Shown: piece by piece, positions 35,987-47,052 of the stretch
Layout: every line of letters starts with the position of its first letter
Numbering within the stretch: the first letter of the stretch is position 1
DNA from: Labrys miyagiensis
Lineage (GTDB): Bacteria; Pseudomonadota; Alphaproteobacteria; Rhizobiales; Labraceae
Assembly (NCBI RefSeq): GCF_030160835.1
Contig: NZ_BSPC01000015.1
Location: forward strand, 186,001-250,000
Length of the DNA: 64,000 bases
Direction of reading: 5' to 3'
Notes under the pieces: model-generated
What the model was told of the DNA's origin: nothing
Database searches by the model: none
The model's input: the letters and a program-made list of their open reading frames with translations, nothing else
Made by a program: the position numbers and the translations under genes

Positions 35987-36769
35987 GTGTCTGATCCAAT
36001 CTATCAGCGTTATTCCTTCGCCCATGGCCTGATCCGGGAGGCGGGAGCGCTCGCGTTGGGCTATTTCAACGAGCTTGGTTCCCTGACCGTCAAGAGCAAG
36101 GGCCTACAGGATGTGGTGAGCGAGGCCGATCTGCAGACCGAATTGTTGATCAAGAAGCTCATCGCAGGGGCCTATCCCGAGGATGCCTTCTTCGGCGAGG
36201 AGACGGGACCTGTCGGCATCGATAGCAAGCGTGGCATCTGGGTGGTCGACCCCATCGACGGCACGCAGCCCTTCCTGAGCGGGATCTCCTCTTGGTGTGT
36301 GTCGATCGCCTTCGTCTATGACGGTGAGCTGCAGTTCGGCCTGGTCTATGCGCCCAAGGACGACGAGCTCTTTGCCGGGGGGCTACAGGCGCCTTCCACC
36401 CTGAACGGCAGGCCGATCGAACTCCAGAAGGGCACCGAGCTGACCGACGGCGTGGTGAGCGTGGGCTACAACAATCGCATCCAGCCCGAAACGGTGATTG
36501 CCACCCTGGAACAGCTCCTCGAAGCCGGCGGCATGTATCATCGCAATGGCTCCGGGGCGTTGTCGCTCTGCTATGTCGCCTGTGGCCGCCTGCTCGGCTA
36601 TGTCGAGAGCCACATCAATTCCTGGGACTGCCTGGCGGCGATCGCCATCATCCATGCCGCCGGCGGGCGCACGAACGACTTCCTGGCCCATGATGGCCTG
36701 AGCAACGGCAATGCTATCATTGCCGGCAACCCGGCCGTCTATCCAGCTATCGAGGCGCTGGTGAGCTAA
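35987..36769 (+). CDS. Inositol monophosphatase family protein (possible histidinol-phosphatase)
   Basis: A 260-residue metal-dependent phosphatase. The three family motifs are present: FFGEETG (metal Glu), WVVDPIDGTQPFLSG (the DP(I/L)DGT metal site, with Q instead of the usual T or R next to it), and INSWDCLAAIAIIHAAGG (the WD site). KSKGLQDVVSEAD is the N-terminal substrate loop. The substrate may be inositol phosphate, histidinol phosphate or 3'-phosphoadenosine phosphate; sequence alone does not decide, though alphaproteobacterial HisN enzymes look similar. The start is GTG at 35987 with AAAGGA upstream. It stands alone on the plus strand. Confidence 0.88.
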   Translation: MSDPIYQRYSFAHGLIREAGALALGYFNELGSLTVKSKGLQDVVSEADLQTELLIKKLIAGAYPEDAFFGEETGPVGIDSKRGIWVVDPIDGTQPFLSGISSWCVSIAFVYDGELQFGLVYAPKDDELFAGGLQAPSTLNGRPIELQKGTELTDGVVSVGYNNRIQPETVIATLEQLLEAGGMYHRNGSGALSLCYVACGRLLGYVESHINSWDCLAAIAIIHAAGGRTNDFLAHDGLSNGNAIIAGNPAVYPAIEALVS

Positions 36770-36874
36770 AGCCTGCCTCAAGAAGGGCTACAAGGCGAAA
36801 AAGCGGCGGGGACACGGTCACTGCTTCGCCTCGCTCGCAATGACGAACGCGGCGCGCTGCCATCGGCGGCGGGA

Positions 36875-37441
36875 TCAGGAGTTCTTGAAACCCAGCCAGG
36901 GTTCGAGACTCTCGAAGGTGAGATCCATCGCATAGGCGGCGCTGAGCGGCGACGAGATATGGCCGAAGCGGATGGAGAGCTGCCGCTCGGCGGTCGCCTC
37001 GTCAGCCTTGCTCACGGCGGCAAGGTAGAGGGCCGAAGCAAGGCCGCTGCGATCGGCGCCGGCTTCGCAATGGATCAGGATCGGCTTCTGGGCAGTCCTG
37101 AAAATTTCGACGAGGGCCTGTGCCTGCGCCAGCGTGAGCTGCCGCTTGGCCGACATTGGGAAATCGACATGGGTGATGCCGAGCACCTTGGAGGCCGCGA
37201 CCTCGGAATCGTACCACAGCGTGCCGGGATTGCTGCCTCGCAGGTTGACGATGGTCTTGATCTTGTAGCGGTTGGCGTAAGCGGCGATCTCCAGCGCATC
37301 GGGCTGGGCCGAGCGGTAGAGTTCACCTGGGCGCACTTCGTTGAAATTGTTGTTGAGCAGAATATCGGCGGCGTAGCCACCCACGGCGGAGAAGGCCAGC
37401 AGGACAAGGCCGGCGAAACCGTAGAGCCAGGCCCGCCTCAT
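36875..37441 (-). CDS. Membrane-anchored dual-specificity/tyrosine phosphatase-like protein
   Basis: A 188-residue protein with an N-terminal hydrophobic segment (residues 6-24, LYGFAGLVLLAFSAVGGYA), either a signal peptide or an anchor, and a periplasm-facing phosphatase fold. The P-loop HCEAGADRSG fits C-x5-R with C125 and R131. GELYRSAQPDALEIAAYANRYKIKTIVNLR is typical of bacterial DSP-like phosphatases. The start at 37441 is the only one compatible with the hydrophobic N-terminus. Its stop is 105 bp from that of the inositol phosphatase gene (convergent). The substrate is unknown. Confidence 0.85.
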   Translation of the reverse strand: MRRAWLYGFAGLVLLAFSAVGGYAADILLNNNFNEVRPGELYRSAQPDALEIAAYANRYKIKTIVNLRGSNPGTLWYDSEVAASKVLGITHVDFPMSAKRQLTLAQAQALVEIFRTAQKPILIHCEAGADRSGLASALYLAAVSKADEATAERQLSIRFGHISSPLSAAYAMDLTFESLEPWLGFKNS

Positions 37442-37640
37442 GGAACAATGAGCCTGCGTCCGGCGAGCAGCGAAAGTGCCCCGACCATGACCGTCGAAAC
37501 GCAGACGAGCACAGCCGGGGGGCCAACCAGCCTGTTGCGTTGAGTAAAGGGGAAGAGTTTGGCCATATCGCAGCCCATTTTCCTTAGGCGCGCCGGGAAA
37601 GGACCGGTCCTGCGCCATGGAATTTTCTAGGCTGCGAGAA

Positions 37641-38984
37641 TTAGGGGTGACTTAGAGGGCCTTCCGGCTGGCCGGAGGGGCCCGGAAGCTGCAGTTCAGC
37701 GACAAGACCTGTCCCGTCCTCGCGGTTGCGCAGGGAGAGCTTGAGCTGGTGCCGCTCGGCAATGGAGCGTGCGATGGCAAGGCCGAGACCGCTGCCGTCG
37801 ACCTCCTGTCCGGCGACCCGGTAGAAGCGCTCGAAGACCCGTTCGAGCAGCGGCTCGGGAATGCCGGGTCCTTCGTCGTGGATCGTAACGAGAATGTCAT
37901 TCCCGGCTGCTTTGACCTCGACTTCGACCTTGCCGCCTTCCGGCGAGTGACGCACGGCATTGTCGACCAGGTTCGAGATCAGGACCTTGAGCTCGCCGGG
38001 GGTGGTTTCCACCGCGGGAAGTTCCGTCGCCTGCAGCTTCAGTTCAGTGCCACGGCTACGGGCGAGCGGAGCGATTGCGGCGATGCATTCATGCACCAGG
38101 AGGGTCACATCCGTCGGCTCGGGCGGCGCGGGCGAGGCCTCGGCGTCATAGCGCGCCAGCTTCAGGAGCTGCTGCACCAGGGCGGAGGCACGGCTGACGC
38201 CTTGGTCCACTTCGTCCAGCCGCTCCTTCTGGGCGCGCGTAGTGGCGATGCTGCGGACATTGCCCACCTGCAGCTTCAGGGCGGCGAGCGGGGTGCGCAG
38301 CTCGTGGGCGGCGTCGGAGACGAAGCGCCGTTGGCGTTCCATCGAGGCTTGCAGTCGGAAGAGCAGGTCATTGATCGCCCGAATGAAGGGCGCGAGTTCG
38401 CGCGGGACATCCTCGACCGCGATCGGCTCCCTGCTCGTCACCTGCCGTTCGGCGACGTCGGCTGCCAGCTTGTCGAGCCGCCGGCTGAGACGATCGATCA
38501 CCAGGCCCAGCAACAGCCAGGAGAGCGGAATGAGGATGGCGATCGGGATGGCGGCGCGCAGCGCGGCGTCGGCCGAGAGCTCATGCCGGACATCGAGGCG
38601 CTGCGAGACCTGCACGGTGCGGCGCGGATCGATATCGGTGAAGGTACGCCAGGCGTGGTTCGGCGTCTGGACATTGTTGAAGCCGTTTTGGGCCTGCCGG
38701 GGAACGGCCGCCGTTGGATTTGAGGACCGCGCCTGTGTCTCGCCCGGCATCCAGATCTCGACGACGAAATTTTCCTCCGCTTCGAAGGAAGGATTGTAGG
38801 GCACGGGCTGCAAATCCGTGGGCAGGGCCTCGCCGATGTAGTGAGCAAGCTGGCGCAACTGGTTGTCGAGGAGTTCGTCGGACTCCCGGGTGACCTGAAT
38901 ATAGGACGTCACCGTGGTGACGATTCCGCTGAACAGCAGCAGCAGCGAGAGCCAGATGAAGGCCGTGCGCCGCAGCGAGATCAT
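37641..38984 (-). CDS. Two-component sensor histidine kinase (TctE/QseC-like)
   Basis: A 447-residue inner-membrane sensor kinase. TM1 is at about residues 8-30 and TM2 at 143-163, enclosing a periplasmic sensor of about 110 residues. A HAMP-like linker follows, then the H-box SDAAHELRTPLAAL with H227, the N-box NLVDNAVRHSPEGG, HDEGPGIP and GSGLGLAIARSIAE. It overlaps the response regulator gene by four bases, so they form one unit. The signal is unknown. The QseC/PmrB/TctE group includes sensors of metals, antimicrobial peptides and carboxylates. Confidence 0.94.
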   Translation of the reverse strand: MISLRRTAFIWLSLLLLFSGIVTTVTSYIQVTRESDELLDNQLRQLAHYIGEALPTDLQPVPYNPSFEAEENFVVEIWMPGETQARSSNPTAAVPRQAQNGFNNVQTPNHAWRTFTDIDPRRTVQVSQRLDVRHELSADAALRAAIPIAILIPLSWLLLGLVIDRLSRRLDKLAADVAERQVTSREPIAVEDVPRELAPFIRAINDLLFRLQASMERQRRFVSDAAHELRTPLAALKLQVGNVRSIATTRAQKERLDEVDQGVSRASALVQQLLKLARYDAEASPAPPEPTDVTLLVHECIAAIAPLARSRGTELKLQATELPAVETTPGELKVLISNLVDNAVRHSPEGGKVEVEVKAAGNDILVTIHDEGPGIPEPLLERVFERFYRVAGQEVDGSGLGLAIARSIAERHQLKLSLRNREDGTGLVAELQLPGPSGQPEGPLSHP

Positions 38985-39649
38985 CGTGCTGCCTTGTCGA
39001 TCATCCAGCCCACGCCCCGCATGTTGAGTATGATGTCCTTGCCGAATTTGCGCCTGATATAATGGATCAGCACGTCGATGGCATTGCTTTCCACTTCCTC
39101 GCCCCAGCCATAGAGCTGTTCCTCGAGCTGGGCGCGTGAGAAGATGGCACCCGGCCGCTCCATCAGCGTACGCATGAGTGCGAATTCCTTGGCCGGCAGG
39201 ATATGGGTCGTGCCCCTGAAGGTCATCTGATGACTGTTGAGATCGAGCGTGATCTCGCCATTGGTGAGGCCGGAGACAGCCCGCCCACCATGACGGCGGC
39301 GCATCACCGCCCGCATGCGGGCCAGAAGCTCACGCATCTCGAAGGGTTTGACCAGGTAGTCATCCGCACCGAGATCGAGACCGTCGACCCTGTTGTCGAG
39401 ATCATCGCTCGCCGAGATGATCAAAGTTGAGATCTCCTCGCCCTGGTCGCGCAGGCTGCGCAGGAGATCGAGGCCGCTGCGGCCGGGCAGGCCGATATCG
39501 AGGAGGATGAGCGCGTAGCTGTGCGTGACGAGGGCATGCTCCGCATCGTTGGCGTCGCGCACCCAATCAACGGTCATCGCCTCGTCCCTGAGGGCGGTGC
39601 GCAGGGCCTTGCCAATCATCGGATCGTCTTCGACGATCAGGACACGCAT
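38981..39649 (-). CDS. OmpR-family response regulator (TctD/QseB-like)
   Basis: A 222-residue DNA-binding regulator. The receiver domain (residues 1-115) has the acidic pair VEDDP, phospho-acceptor D51 in LILLDIGLPG and the conserved Lys in DDYLVKPFEMREL. The winged helix (about 125-220) shows LPAKEFALMRTLMERPG and IDVLIHYIRRKFG. It is the first gene of the regulator-kinase pair. Three CCTAAG repeats 138 bp upstream of its start are a candidate binding site, implying autoregulation and control of the divergent small membrane protein. Confidence 0.95.
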   Translation of the reverse strand: MRVLIVEDDPMIGKALRTALRDEAMTVDWVRDANDAEHALVTHSYALILLDIGLPGRSGLDLLRSLRDQGEEISTLIISASDDLDNRVDGLDLGADDYLVKPFEMRELLARMRAVMRRRHGGRAVSGLTNGEITLDLNSHQMTFRGTTHILPAKEFALMRTLMERPGAIFSRAQLEEQLYGWGEEVESNAIDVLIHYIRRKFGKDIILNMRGVGWMIDKAAR

Positions 39650-39786
39650 GGAACCGGACTCACGTTTGAAACGGATCTCCCTCGGACGGCGGCGGCAGCC
39701 TAGGCAGTGAGAATTAGCTTAAGATGAGGGAAAACACGTCACATAAGCCTTCGGTTTGGGCCTTGCGTGGCGCCCGATATCCTTAT

Positions 39787-39814
39787 CCTAAGCCTCCCCT
39801 AAGCCTCCCCTAAG
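39787..39814. promoter_or_regulatory. Three tandem CCTAAG sites at an 11-bp period (response-regulator box candidate)
   Basis: CCTAAG occurs at 39787-39792, 39798-39803 and 39809-39814, separated by CCTCC. Read on the minus strand this is CTTAGG-N5-CTTAGG-N5-CTTAGG, the geometry of PmrA/QseB-type boxes (CTTAAT-N5-CTTAAT). It lies between the divergent response regulator gene and a small membrane protein gene. Confidence 0.65.
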
Positions 39815-39858
39815 TCATGGCCTTTAGCGTTGGAGCGTCCTGCACGGAGCGCTCCCAC

Positions 39859-40104
39859 ATGGAACCTGGACGTGAAACGATCAGATCGGTGGCTTTTGCC
39901 ATAGGCTATATCGCCTTTGGCCTGAGCATCGGCCTGTTCGTGGTCGACCTCGGATCGATGCATTTTGCCATGGCCTTCCGCATGCTGGCGCCCGCCATCC
40001 TGCAGGCATTCTCGCTCTTCCTGTTTCATGACAGCTTTGCCGTCCGGCGCAGGGGCAAGGATAAGGCAGCGGCAAGTTCCGCCCACCTGCCTCACGTCGG
40101 ATGA
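39859..40104 (+). CDS. Small predicted membrane protein, divergent from the two-component system
   Basis: An 81-residue protein of no recognised family. Two hydrophobic segments are visible, about residues 8-31 (SVAFAIGYIAFGLSIGLFVVDL) and 35-55 (FAMAFRMLAPAILQAFSLFLF), followed by a basic tail (RRRGKDK). The ATG at 39859 has GGAG nine bases upstream; another ATG at 39817 would start within three bases of the CCTAAG repeats. Its place beside those repeats suggests control by the adjacent response regulator. It converges on phaC with a 12-bp gap. Confidence 0.55.
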   Translation: MEPGRETIRSVAFAIGYIAFGLSIGLFVVDLGSMHFAMAFRMLAPAILQAFSLFLFHDSFAVRRRGKDKAAASSAHLPHVG

Positions 40105-40116
40105 GGCGGCGGCCTC

Positions 40117-41940
40117 CTACTCCTTCACATAGGTTCCCGGCGCATCGCCCAGCGTCTTGCGTCGCCCGCCCGGCGCGCGCTTGCTCGCTGGGACTTCCTC
40201 CGGCGCCTGGTGCCTGAGCCAAGTCAGCCAATCCGGCCACCAGGAGCCGGCGTGCTCGGTGGCCGCGGCGAACCAGTCCTCGAAATTGCCGGCCGGATCG
40301 CTGCCGAGCCAATATTGGTATTTCTTGCGGACAGGCGGATTGACGACGCCGGCGATATGGCCCGAGCCCGACAGCACATAGCGCACCGGACCGCCGAAGG
40401 CCTGGGCGCCGATGAAGACCGAATTCGGCGGGGCGATATGGTCCTCGCGCGTGGCAAGCTCGTAGACCGGGATCTTCACTTTCTTGAGGTCGAGGGTCTC
40501 GTCGCCCACCACCATCTTCCCGCGGGTGAGATTATTCTCGAGATAGCAATTGCGCAGATAGAAGGAGTGGTTCTTCTGCGGCATGCGGGTGGCGTCGGCA
40601 TTCCAATAGAGCAGGTCGAAGGGTGTCGGCTGCTTGCCGCGGACATAATTGTTGACGAGATAGGGCCAGATCAGCTCCTGGCTGCGCAGCATGTTGAAGG
40701 CCGCGGCCATTTTGGCGCCGGGGAAATAGCCGTGCTCGTCCATCTTCTTCTCGATGGACAGGATGTGATCCTCGTCGGCAAACACCTTGAGGTCGCCGGC
40801 ATTCTCGAAATCGACCTGCGTGGCGAAGAGGGTGGCCGAGCCGATGCGGGTATCGCCCTTGGCGGCCATCCAGGCGAGCGTCACCGAGAGCAGGGTGCCG
40901 CCGACGCAATAACCGATGGCGGAGACCTCCTTCTCGCCTGTGATCTTGCCGATCTCGTCGAGGGCGGCAAGAGGCCCTTCCTTCATATATTCGTAGAAGC
41001 CCTTGTTGCGCTGCTTCTCGTCCGGATTGACCCAGGAGATCACGAAGACGGTGATGCCCTGGTCGACGCACCATTTGATGAAGCTCTTCTCGGGGGTCAG
41101 GTCGAGCACGTAGAATTTGTTGATCCAGGGCGGGCAGATCAGCAAGGGCCGCTTCAGCACGTTCTCCGTGGTCGGCGTATATTGCAGGAGCTCCATCGTG
41201 GCATTGCGATAGACCACCTTGCCCGGCGTGGTCGCCAGGTTGACGCCCACCTCGAATTTCGAGGTATCGGATTGGCGGATCCTGAGATCGCCGCCGCCCG
41301 CGTCGATGTCCTCCTTGAGCATGTGCAGGCCGCGAACCAGGTTCTCGCCGTTCTCCGCCAGCGTGTCGCGGATCAAAGCAGGGTTGGTGGCGATGAAGTT
41401 GCTCGGCGAGATCGCCGCCGAGACCTGGCGCACATAGAAATCGGCCTTGTGGCGCAGATGCGGCTCCAGCCCATCGGCCTCCTTCACCAGCTTCTCGGCC
41501 CAGCGCGTGGTGATCAGATAGGCCTGTTTCAGCAGATCGAAATATTGGTTCTCGCTCCATTCCGGATCACGAAAGCGCGGATCCTTGGGATCGGGCTCGG
41601 CGGCTGGCTTGGCTTCCTCGCCCGTCATGCGCTGCAAGGTCGAGGCCCATAGCGACATGAAGCCGGTAGCAAGGTTGGTTTGCGCCTCCAGCGTGCGCTG
41701 GGGATCGGTGAGCCAATATTCGGCGAGATGGCCGAGCGTGTTCACCGCGTCGGTGACTTCCTCGGCAAAGTCGTTTTTGACTCTTCCGTCTTCACGCGGC
41801 CGCAGATAGGCGGCGAGAGCCTTGCCGCCCTCCTCAACGGCCCGGCCCATATTGCGCGCGAGCGATTCGATGTCGATCGGTCCGAACACGGCGGTACCGT
41901 CGGCGGGATGCTGTTGGCCGGTTGGCTTATCGTTCTTCAT
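40117..41940 (-). CDS. phaC: Class I poly(3-hydroxyalkanoate) synthase
   Basis: A 607-residue cytoplasmic enzyme that polymerises 3-hydroxyacyl-CoA into storage polyester granules. The lipase-like box is GYCVGG with the catalytic C345. [50 protein letters not shown] (catalytic Asp and nearby residues) and [14 protein letters not shown] (catalytic His) are all conserved. The length fits class I (alone, no PhaE or PhaR). The ATG at 41940 is preferred over a TTG two codons upstream. phaA and phaB are not in the window, as is common in Rhizobiales. Confidence 0.96.
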   Translation of the reverse strand: MKNDKPTGQQHPADGTAVFGPIDIESLARNMGRAVEEGGKALAAYLRPREDGRVKNDFAEEVTDAVNTLGHLAEYWLTDPQRTLEAQTNLATGFMSLWASTLQRMTGEEAKPAAEPDPKDPRFRDPEWSENQYFDLLKQAYLITTRWAEKLVKEADGLEPHLRHKADFYVRQVSAAISPSNFIATNPALIRDTLAENGENLVRGLHMLKEDIDAGGGDLRIRQSDTSKFEVGVNLATTPGKVVYRNATMELLQYTPTTENVLKRPLLICPPWINKFYVLDLTPEKSFIKWCVDQGITVFVISWVNPDEKQRNKGFYEYMKEGPLAALDEIGKITGEKEVSAIGYCVGGTLLSVTLAWMAAKGDTRIGSATLFATQVDFENAGDLKVFADEDHILSIEKKMDEHGYFPGAKMAAAFNMLRSQELIWPYLVNNYVRGKQPTPFDLLYWNADATRMPQKNHSFYLRNCYLENNLTRGKMVVGDETLDLKKVKIPVYELATREDHIAPPNSVFIGAQAFGGPVRYVLSGSGHIAGVVNPPVRKKYQYWLGSDPAGNFEDWFAAATEHAGSWWPDWLTWLRHQAPEEVPASKRAPGGRRKTLGDAPGTYVKE

Positions 41941-42079
41941 CAGCAACCATTAGAGCACGTTTTCGCACCATGTGAACGCTCCTGTGAGCATTGCTTGTGA
42001 ACCATGGATTCGAAATGCTCGATTTCCCTCTATTTGCCAGACGCCACGCATCATATAATCGGAACACGAAAATTGTGAG

Positions 42080-42451
42080 ATGCTTATGCGGATCCTTGTA
42101 CTCGTTACCACTGCCGCTCTGGCGGCAATCGCTCTTGCCGGCTGCGCCAGCGATACGAAGCAGACGGCCCATGCGCTTGGCTTGACCTCAGGTCCCCTGC
42201 CGGCGCCAAAGCCTTTCGTGGTCGAATCGCGTTCCGCGCAGACTCCCGTCTATCCGGCCGTGGGCGTGACCCCGCCACCGCGAAGCGACCGCGTTCTCGA
42301 CCAGGATCAGCGCAAGGCGCTGGAGGCGAGCCTCCTCGCCACGCCGGGGCGGCAACCTTCGCCGGACGAAAAGGTAGTCAAGAAGACGGGCGCGAAGAAG
42401 CCGGTCATACCTGCCAAGCGACAGAAGGCCAGCTTCTTCCCGCCGAATTAG
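42080..42451 (+). CDS. Hypothetical lipoprotein
   Basis: A 123-residue protein with a lipoprotein signal peptide: MLMRILVLVTTAALAAIALAGC with lipobox LAGC, so Cys22 should be lipidated. The mature part is short, Pro- and Lys-rich and probably disordered (PPPRSDRVLDQDQRKALEAS, then KKTGAKKPVIPAKR). No known domain. The start may be the ATG at 42080 or the one at 42086. It lies between phaC (divergent) and the aminotransferase gene on the same strand. Confidence 0.7.
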   Translation: MLMRILVLVTTAALAAIALAGCASDTKQTAHALGLTSGPLPAPKPFVVESRSAQTPVYPAVGVTPPPRSDRVLDQDQRKALEASLLATPGRQPSPDEKVVKKTGAKKPVIPAKRQKASFFPPN

Positions 42452-42543
42452 GTCTGGTATTTCTTTTGCCATCTTTGACCGAAATGATTTAGAGGTACGT
42501 CCCCTTCAACCTCGAAAGCGCTGTTGCGCGCGAAAGCACTGCG

Positions 42544-43761
42544 ATGTCCGACTTCTACTCAACCCGCCGTTTGCCGCCTTATGTCTTCGAGCAGGTCAAC
42601 CGGGTGAAGGCAGCAGCACGCGCGCAGGGGGCCGACATCATCGATCTCGGCATGGGCAATCCCGACTTGCCGACGCCGAAGTTCATCACCGACAAGCTGA
42701 TCGAGACAGCCCAGAAGCCGCGCACCAACCGTTATTCCGCCTCCAAGGGCATTCCCGGCCTGCGCAAGGCCCAGGCGAACTATTATGCCCGCCGTTTCGG
42801 CGTGAAGCTCGATCCCGATCGCCAGGTCGTCGCCACGCTCGGCTCGAAGGAAGGCTTCGCCAACATGGCGCAGGCCATCACCGCGCCCGGCGACGTGGTA
42901 CTGTGTCCCAATCCGTCCTATCCGATCCACGCCTTTGGCTTCCTGATGGCGGGCGGCGTGATCCGCTCCGTGCCGGCCGAGCCGAACGAGGAGTTCTTCC
43001 GTTCGGCCGAACGGGCGGTGAAGCATTCGATTCCCAAGCCTATCGCGGTGATCGTCTCCTATCCTGCCAACCCGACGGCCTGCGTCGCCAGCCTCGATTT
43101 CTACCGGGACCTCGTCGCCTTCGCCAAGGCGAACGACCTCTTCGTGCTGTCGGACCTTGCCTATTCCGAGATCTATTTCGGCAGCGAGCCAACGCCCTCG
43201 GTGCTGCAGATCCCGGGCGCCATGGATGTGACGGTGGAATTCACCACGCTTTCCAAGACCTTCTCCATGGCAGGCTGGCGCATGGGCTTTGCGGTCGGCA
43301 ATGAGCGCCTGTGCGCGGCGCTCGCCCGCGTGAAGTCCTACCTCGACTATGGCGCCTTTACGCCGATCCAGGTCGCGGCCGCCGCCGCCCTGAACGGGCC
43401 GGAGGACTGCATCGTCGAAATGCGCGAGACCTATCGCAAGCGCCGCGACGCGCTGGTCGAGAGCTTCGGTCGTGCCGGCTGGGACGTGCCGATTCCGCCC
43501 GCCTCGATGTTCGCCTGGGCGCCGATTCCGCCCAAGTTCAAGGATCTCGGCTCGGTGGAATTCTCCAAGCTCCTGATCGAGAAGGCTTCCGTCGCGGTGG
43601 CGCCCGGCATCGGCTTCGGCGAGCATGGCGACGATTTTGTGCGCATCGCCTTCGTCGAGAACGAGCAGCGCATCCGCCAGGCGGCGCGCAACATCCGCAA
43701 ATTCATGGATGGCGCGGAGCAGACGCTGCACAATGTGCTGCCGATGTCGAAGAGCGCGTAA
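42544..43761 (+). CDS. Class I/II PLP-dependent aminotransferase (AlaC/DapL-like)
   Basis: A 405-residue fold-type I aminotransferase. Visible motifs are DIIDLGMGNPDLPTP (substrate and cofactor strand), YSASKGIPGLRKA, LGSKEGFANMAQA, SYPANPTACVA (the NP-T motif), DLAYSEIYFG (the D-x-A/Y cofactor motif) and TTLSKTFSMAGWRMGFAVG with the PLP lysine in SKTFSM. Homologues are annotated as alanine or aspartate-type transaminases; the exact amino-acid pair is not deducible. In many alphaproteobacteria this gene precedes a homoserine dehydrogenase gene; here the palindrome cluster and guaB follow instead. Confidence 0.9.
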   Translation: MSDFYSTRRLPPYVFEQVNRVKAAARAQGADIIDLGMGNPDLPTPKFITDKLIETAQKPRTNRYSASKGIPGLRKAQANYYARRFGVKLDPDRQVVATLGSKEGFANMAQAITAPGDVVLCPNPSYPIHAFGFLMAGGVIRSVPAEPNEEFFRSAERAVKHSIPKPIAVIVSYPANPTACVASLDFYRDLVAFAKANDLFVLSDLAYSEIYFGSEPTPSVLQIPGAMDVTVEFTTLSKTFSMAGWRMGFAVGNERLCAALARVKSYLDYGAFTPIQVAAAAALNGPEDCIVEMRETYRKRRDALVESFGRAGWDVPIPPASMFAWAPIPPKFKDLGSVEFSKLLIEKASVAVAPGIGFGEHGDDFVRIAFVENEQRIRQAARNIRKFMDGAEQTLHNVLPMSKSA

Positions 43762-43770
43762 GCCGGAGGA

Positions 43771-43992
43771 CGGGTCCTCGGACCCGCATTTTCTTGCAGC
43801 GCCTGCGTTTCATGCCGGTCTGAAGACCGGCACCCCACCACGCGCCTCTTCGGTGTGCCGGTCTTCAGACCGGCATGAACCCTCGGCAAACGATAAGTAG
43901 AGTGCCACGCAAATGCCGATCTGGAGATCGGCACACCATCTTCGGCTGCTTACCCGAATGGCCGCGGTTCCATGCCGGTCTGAAGACCGGCA
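43771..43992. repeat. Cluster of five REP-like palindromes between the aminotransferase gene and guaB
   Basis: Perfect hairpins at 43771-43786 (CGGGTCCTCGGACCCG), 43813-43832 (TGCCGGTCTGAAGACCGGCA), 43856-43875 (same arms, inverse loop TTCA), 43914-43933 (TGCCGATCTGGAGATCGGCA) and 43973-43992 (identical to the second). They are spaced 24-41 bp apart with unrelated spacers. The rest of the 400-bp gap (43993-44171) shows no gene. Confidence 0.85.
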
Positions 43993-44162
43993 CACCAAAA
44001 GTACCCTGTGCCAAAAATTGCATGGCTGGCAGGCATCAAAAAGACATCTGACCGTCTTCCGCTTGTCGATTCCAAATGGTAAACGATCGCGCCAACCAAG
44101 TTCGGGCAGCCTGGGCGTCGTTCACCCATCGCCGATCTTATTCCCGCTTCTTCATACTTTGA

Positions 44163-45668
<1,506 letters not shown>

Positions 45669-45752
45669 CTGGGAGCGCGGACATCCTGTCCGCTCTTCCT
45701 TTCCTATTGAGCGCCTCGTTTCCAAGAGCGGACAAGATGTCCGCGCTCCCAG
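45669..45752. repeat. REP/BIME-like inverted repeat between guaB and rsmB
   Basis: A left unit of 29 bp (45669-45697), beginning CTGGGAGCGCGGACATC, is mirrored by a right unit (45724-45752) with two mismatches; each unit is itself a small hairpin (GCGGACA...TGTCCGC). It fills the whole 91-bp gap, starting at the base after the guaB stop. Confidence 0.88.
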
Positions 45753-45759
45753 GTGATAT

Positions 45760-47049
45760 TTGACCCCCGCCGCCCGCCTTTCCGCCGCCATCGAAATCCT
45801 CACCGACATCGAGACCCGCCGCCGCCCGGCCGCCGATGCCCTCAAGGATTGGGGCCTCTCGCACCGCTTCGCCGGCTCCGGCGACCGCGCCGCCCTGGCG
45901 GGTCTCGTCTATGACATGCTGCGCCGCCGCGCCTCGTCGCGCTGGCTGATGGAGGCGGAGACGCCGCGCGCCACGCTGATCGGCATGCTGGTCCTGCAGC
46001 GTGGCGAGACGCTTGAAAGCCTCGCCGGCCTGTTCAACGGCGAACGTTTCGCGCCGGAACCTCTCACGACGGAAGAGCAGACGGCCCTCGCCAGCCGCAA
46101 GCTCGCCGACGCCGCGCCTGACATTCAGGCGGATGTGCCGCATTGGCTCTGGACGTCCTTCGAAGCGGCTTTCGGCGCCGACGCCGTCAAGGAGGGGCAG
46201 GCACTCGCCGAGCGCGCGCCGGTCGATCTGCGCGTCAACACGTTGAAGGCTTCGCGCGAGAAACTGCTGGCCGAACTCGAGCCTCTTCACGCTACCGCGA
46301 CGCCGCTCTCGGCCTGGGGCCTGCGCGTGCCGCTCGGACCCGACGGCCGCAGCCCGGCGGTGCAGGCCGAGGAGAGCTTCCAGAAAGGCTGGTTCGAGAT
46401 CCAGGACGAGGGCTCGCAGCTGGCCGGCATGATCGCCGCTGCCAGGCCCGGCGAGCAGGTGCTCGACCTCTGCGCCGGCGGCGGCGGCAAGACGCTGGAA
46501 TTCGCCGCGGCGATGGACAACAAGGGCCAGATCTTCGCCACCGACAGCGACAAGCGCCGCCTCGCGCCGATCCATGAGCGCCTGAGCCGGGCGGGGGCCC
46601 GCAACGTCCAGGTGCGCACGCCGCGCGGCGCCCTGCTAATCGAGGATCTCGACGGCCATATGGACATGGTGCTGGTAGACGCGCCCTGCTCGGGTTCCGG
46701 CACCTGGCGTCGCAACCCCGACGCCAAATGGCGCCTGCGCCCCTCCAGCCTTGCCGACCGCCAGAAGGACCAGGCGGCGGTGCTCAAGGCCGGTGCAAAG
46801 GCGGTAAAGCCGGGCGGCCGCCTCGTCTTCGTGACCTGCTCGGTGCTGCCCGAGGAGAACGACGCCTCGGTGCAGGCCTTTCTGGCCGACCACAGCGATT
46901 TCACGCCGGCGCCTCTTCAGGTGCTAGCGAAGGCTGCCGGCTTCTCGGGCTTTGCGCGTTTCGCCTCCTCTCAGGGGCTAGGGCTGCAGCTTTCCCCGAA
47001 CCGCTCCGGGACCGACGGCTTTTTTGTGACGGTGCTGCACCGGGCCTGA
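45760..47049 (+). CDS. 16S rRNA (cytosine-C5)-methyltransferase, RsmB/NOL1/NOP2/Sun family
   Basis: A 429-residue SAM-dependent RNA m5C methyltransferase. The N-terminal NusB-like region (about residues 1-140) precedes the Rossmann domain. Motif I is [18 protein letters not shown], motif IV is [16 protein letters not shown] with one conserved Cys, and motif VI is [12 protein letters not shown] with the catalytic Cys. The start is a TTG at 45760 with AGGTGAT just upstream, only 7 bp after the REP-like repeat; no in-frame ATG occurs for 50 codons. The guaB-rsmB-guaA order is common in Rhizobiales. Confidence 0.9.
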   Translation: MTPAARLSAAIEILTDIETRRRPAADALKDWGLSHRFAGSGDRAALAGLVYDMLRRRASSRWLMEAETPRATLIGMLVLQRGETLESLAGLFNGERFAPEPLTTEEQTALASRKLADAAPDIQADVPHWLWTSFEAAFGADAVKEGQALAERAPVDLRVNTLKASREKLLAELEPLHATATPLSAWGLRVPLGPDGRSPAVQAEESFQKGWFEIQDEGSQLAGMIAAARPGEQVLDLCAGGGGKTLEFAAAMDNKGQIFATDSDKRRLAPIHERLSRAGARNVQVRTPRGALLIEDLDGHMDMVLVDAPCSGSGTWRRNPDAKWRLRPSSLADRQKDQAAVLKAGAKAVKPGGRLVFVTCSVLPEENDASVQAFLADHSDFTPAPLQVLAKAAGFSGFARFASSQGLGLQLSPNRSGTDGFFVTVLHRA

Positions 47050-47052
47050 AGT

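Noticed and set aside
40210-41652. A 480-codon open frame antisense to phaC
   Set aside because: No domain or start signal; phaC is complete on the other strand with its catalytic residues.
43771-43992. CRISPR array
   Set aside because: The repeats are short perfect palindromes in alternating orientation with irregular spacing of 24-41 bp, and no cas gene is nearby. They are REP-like.
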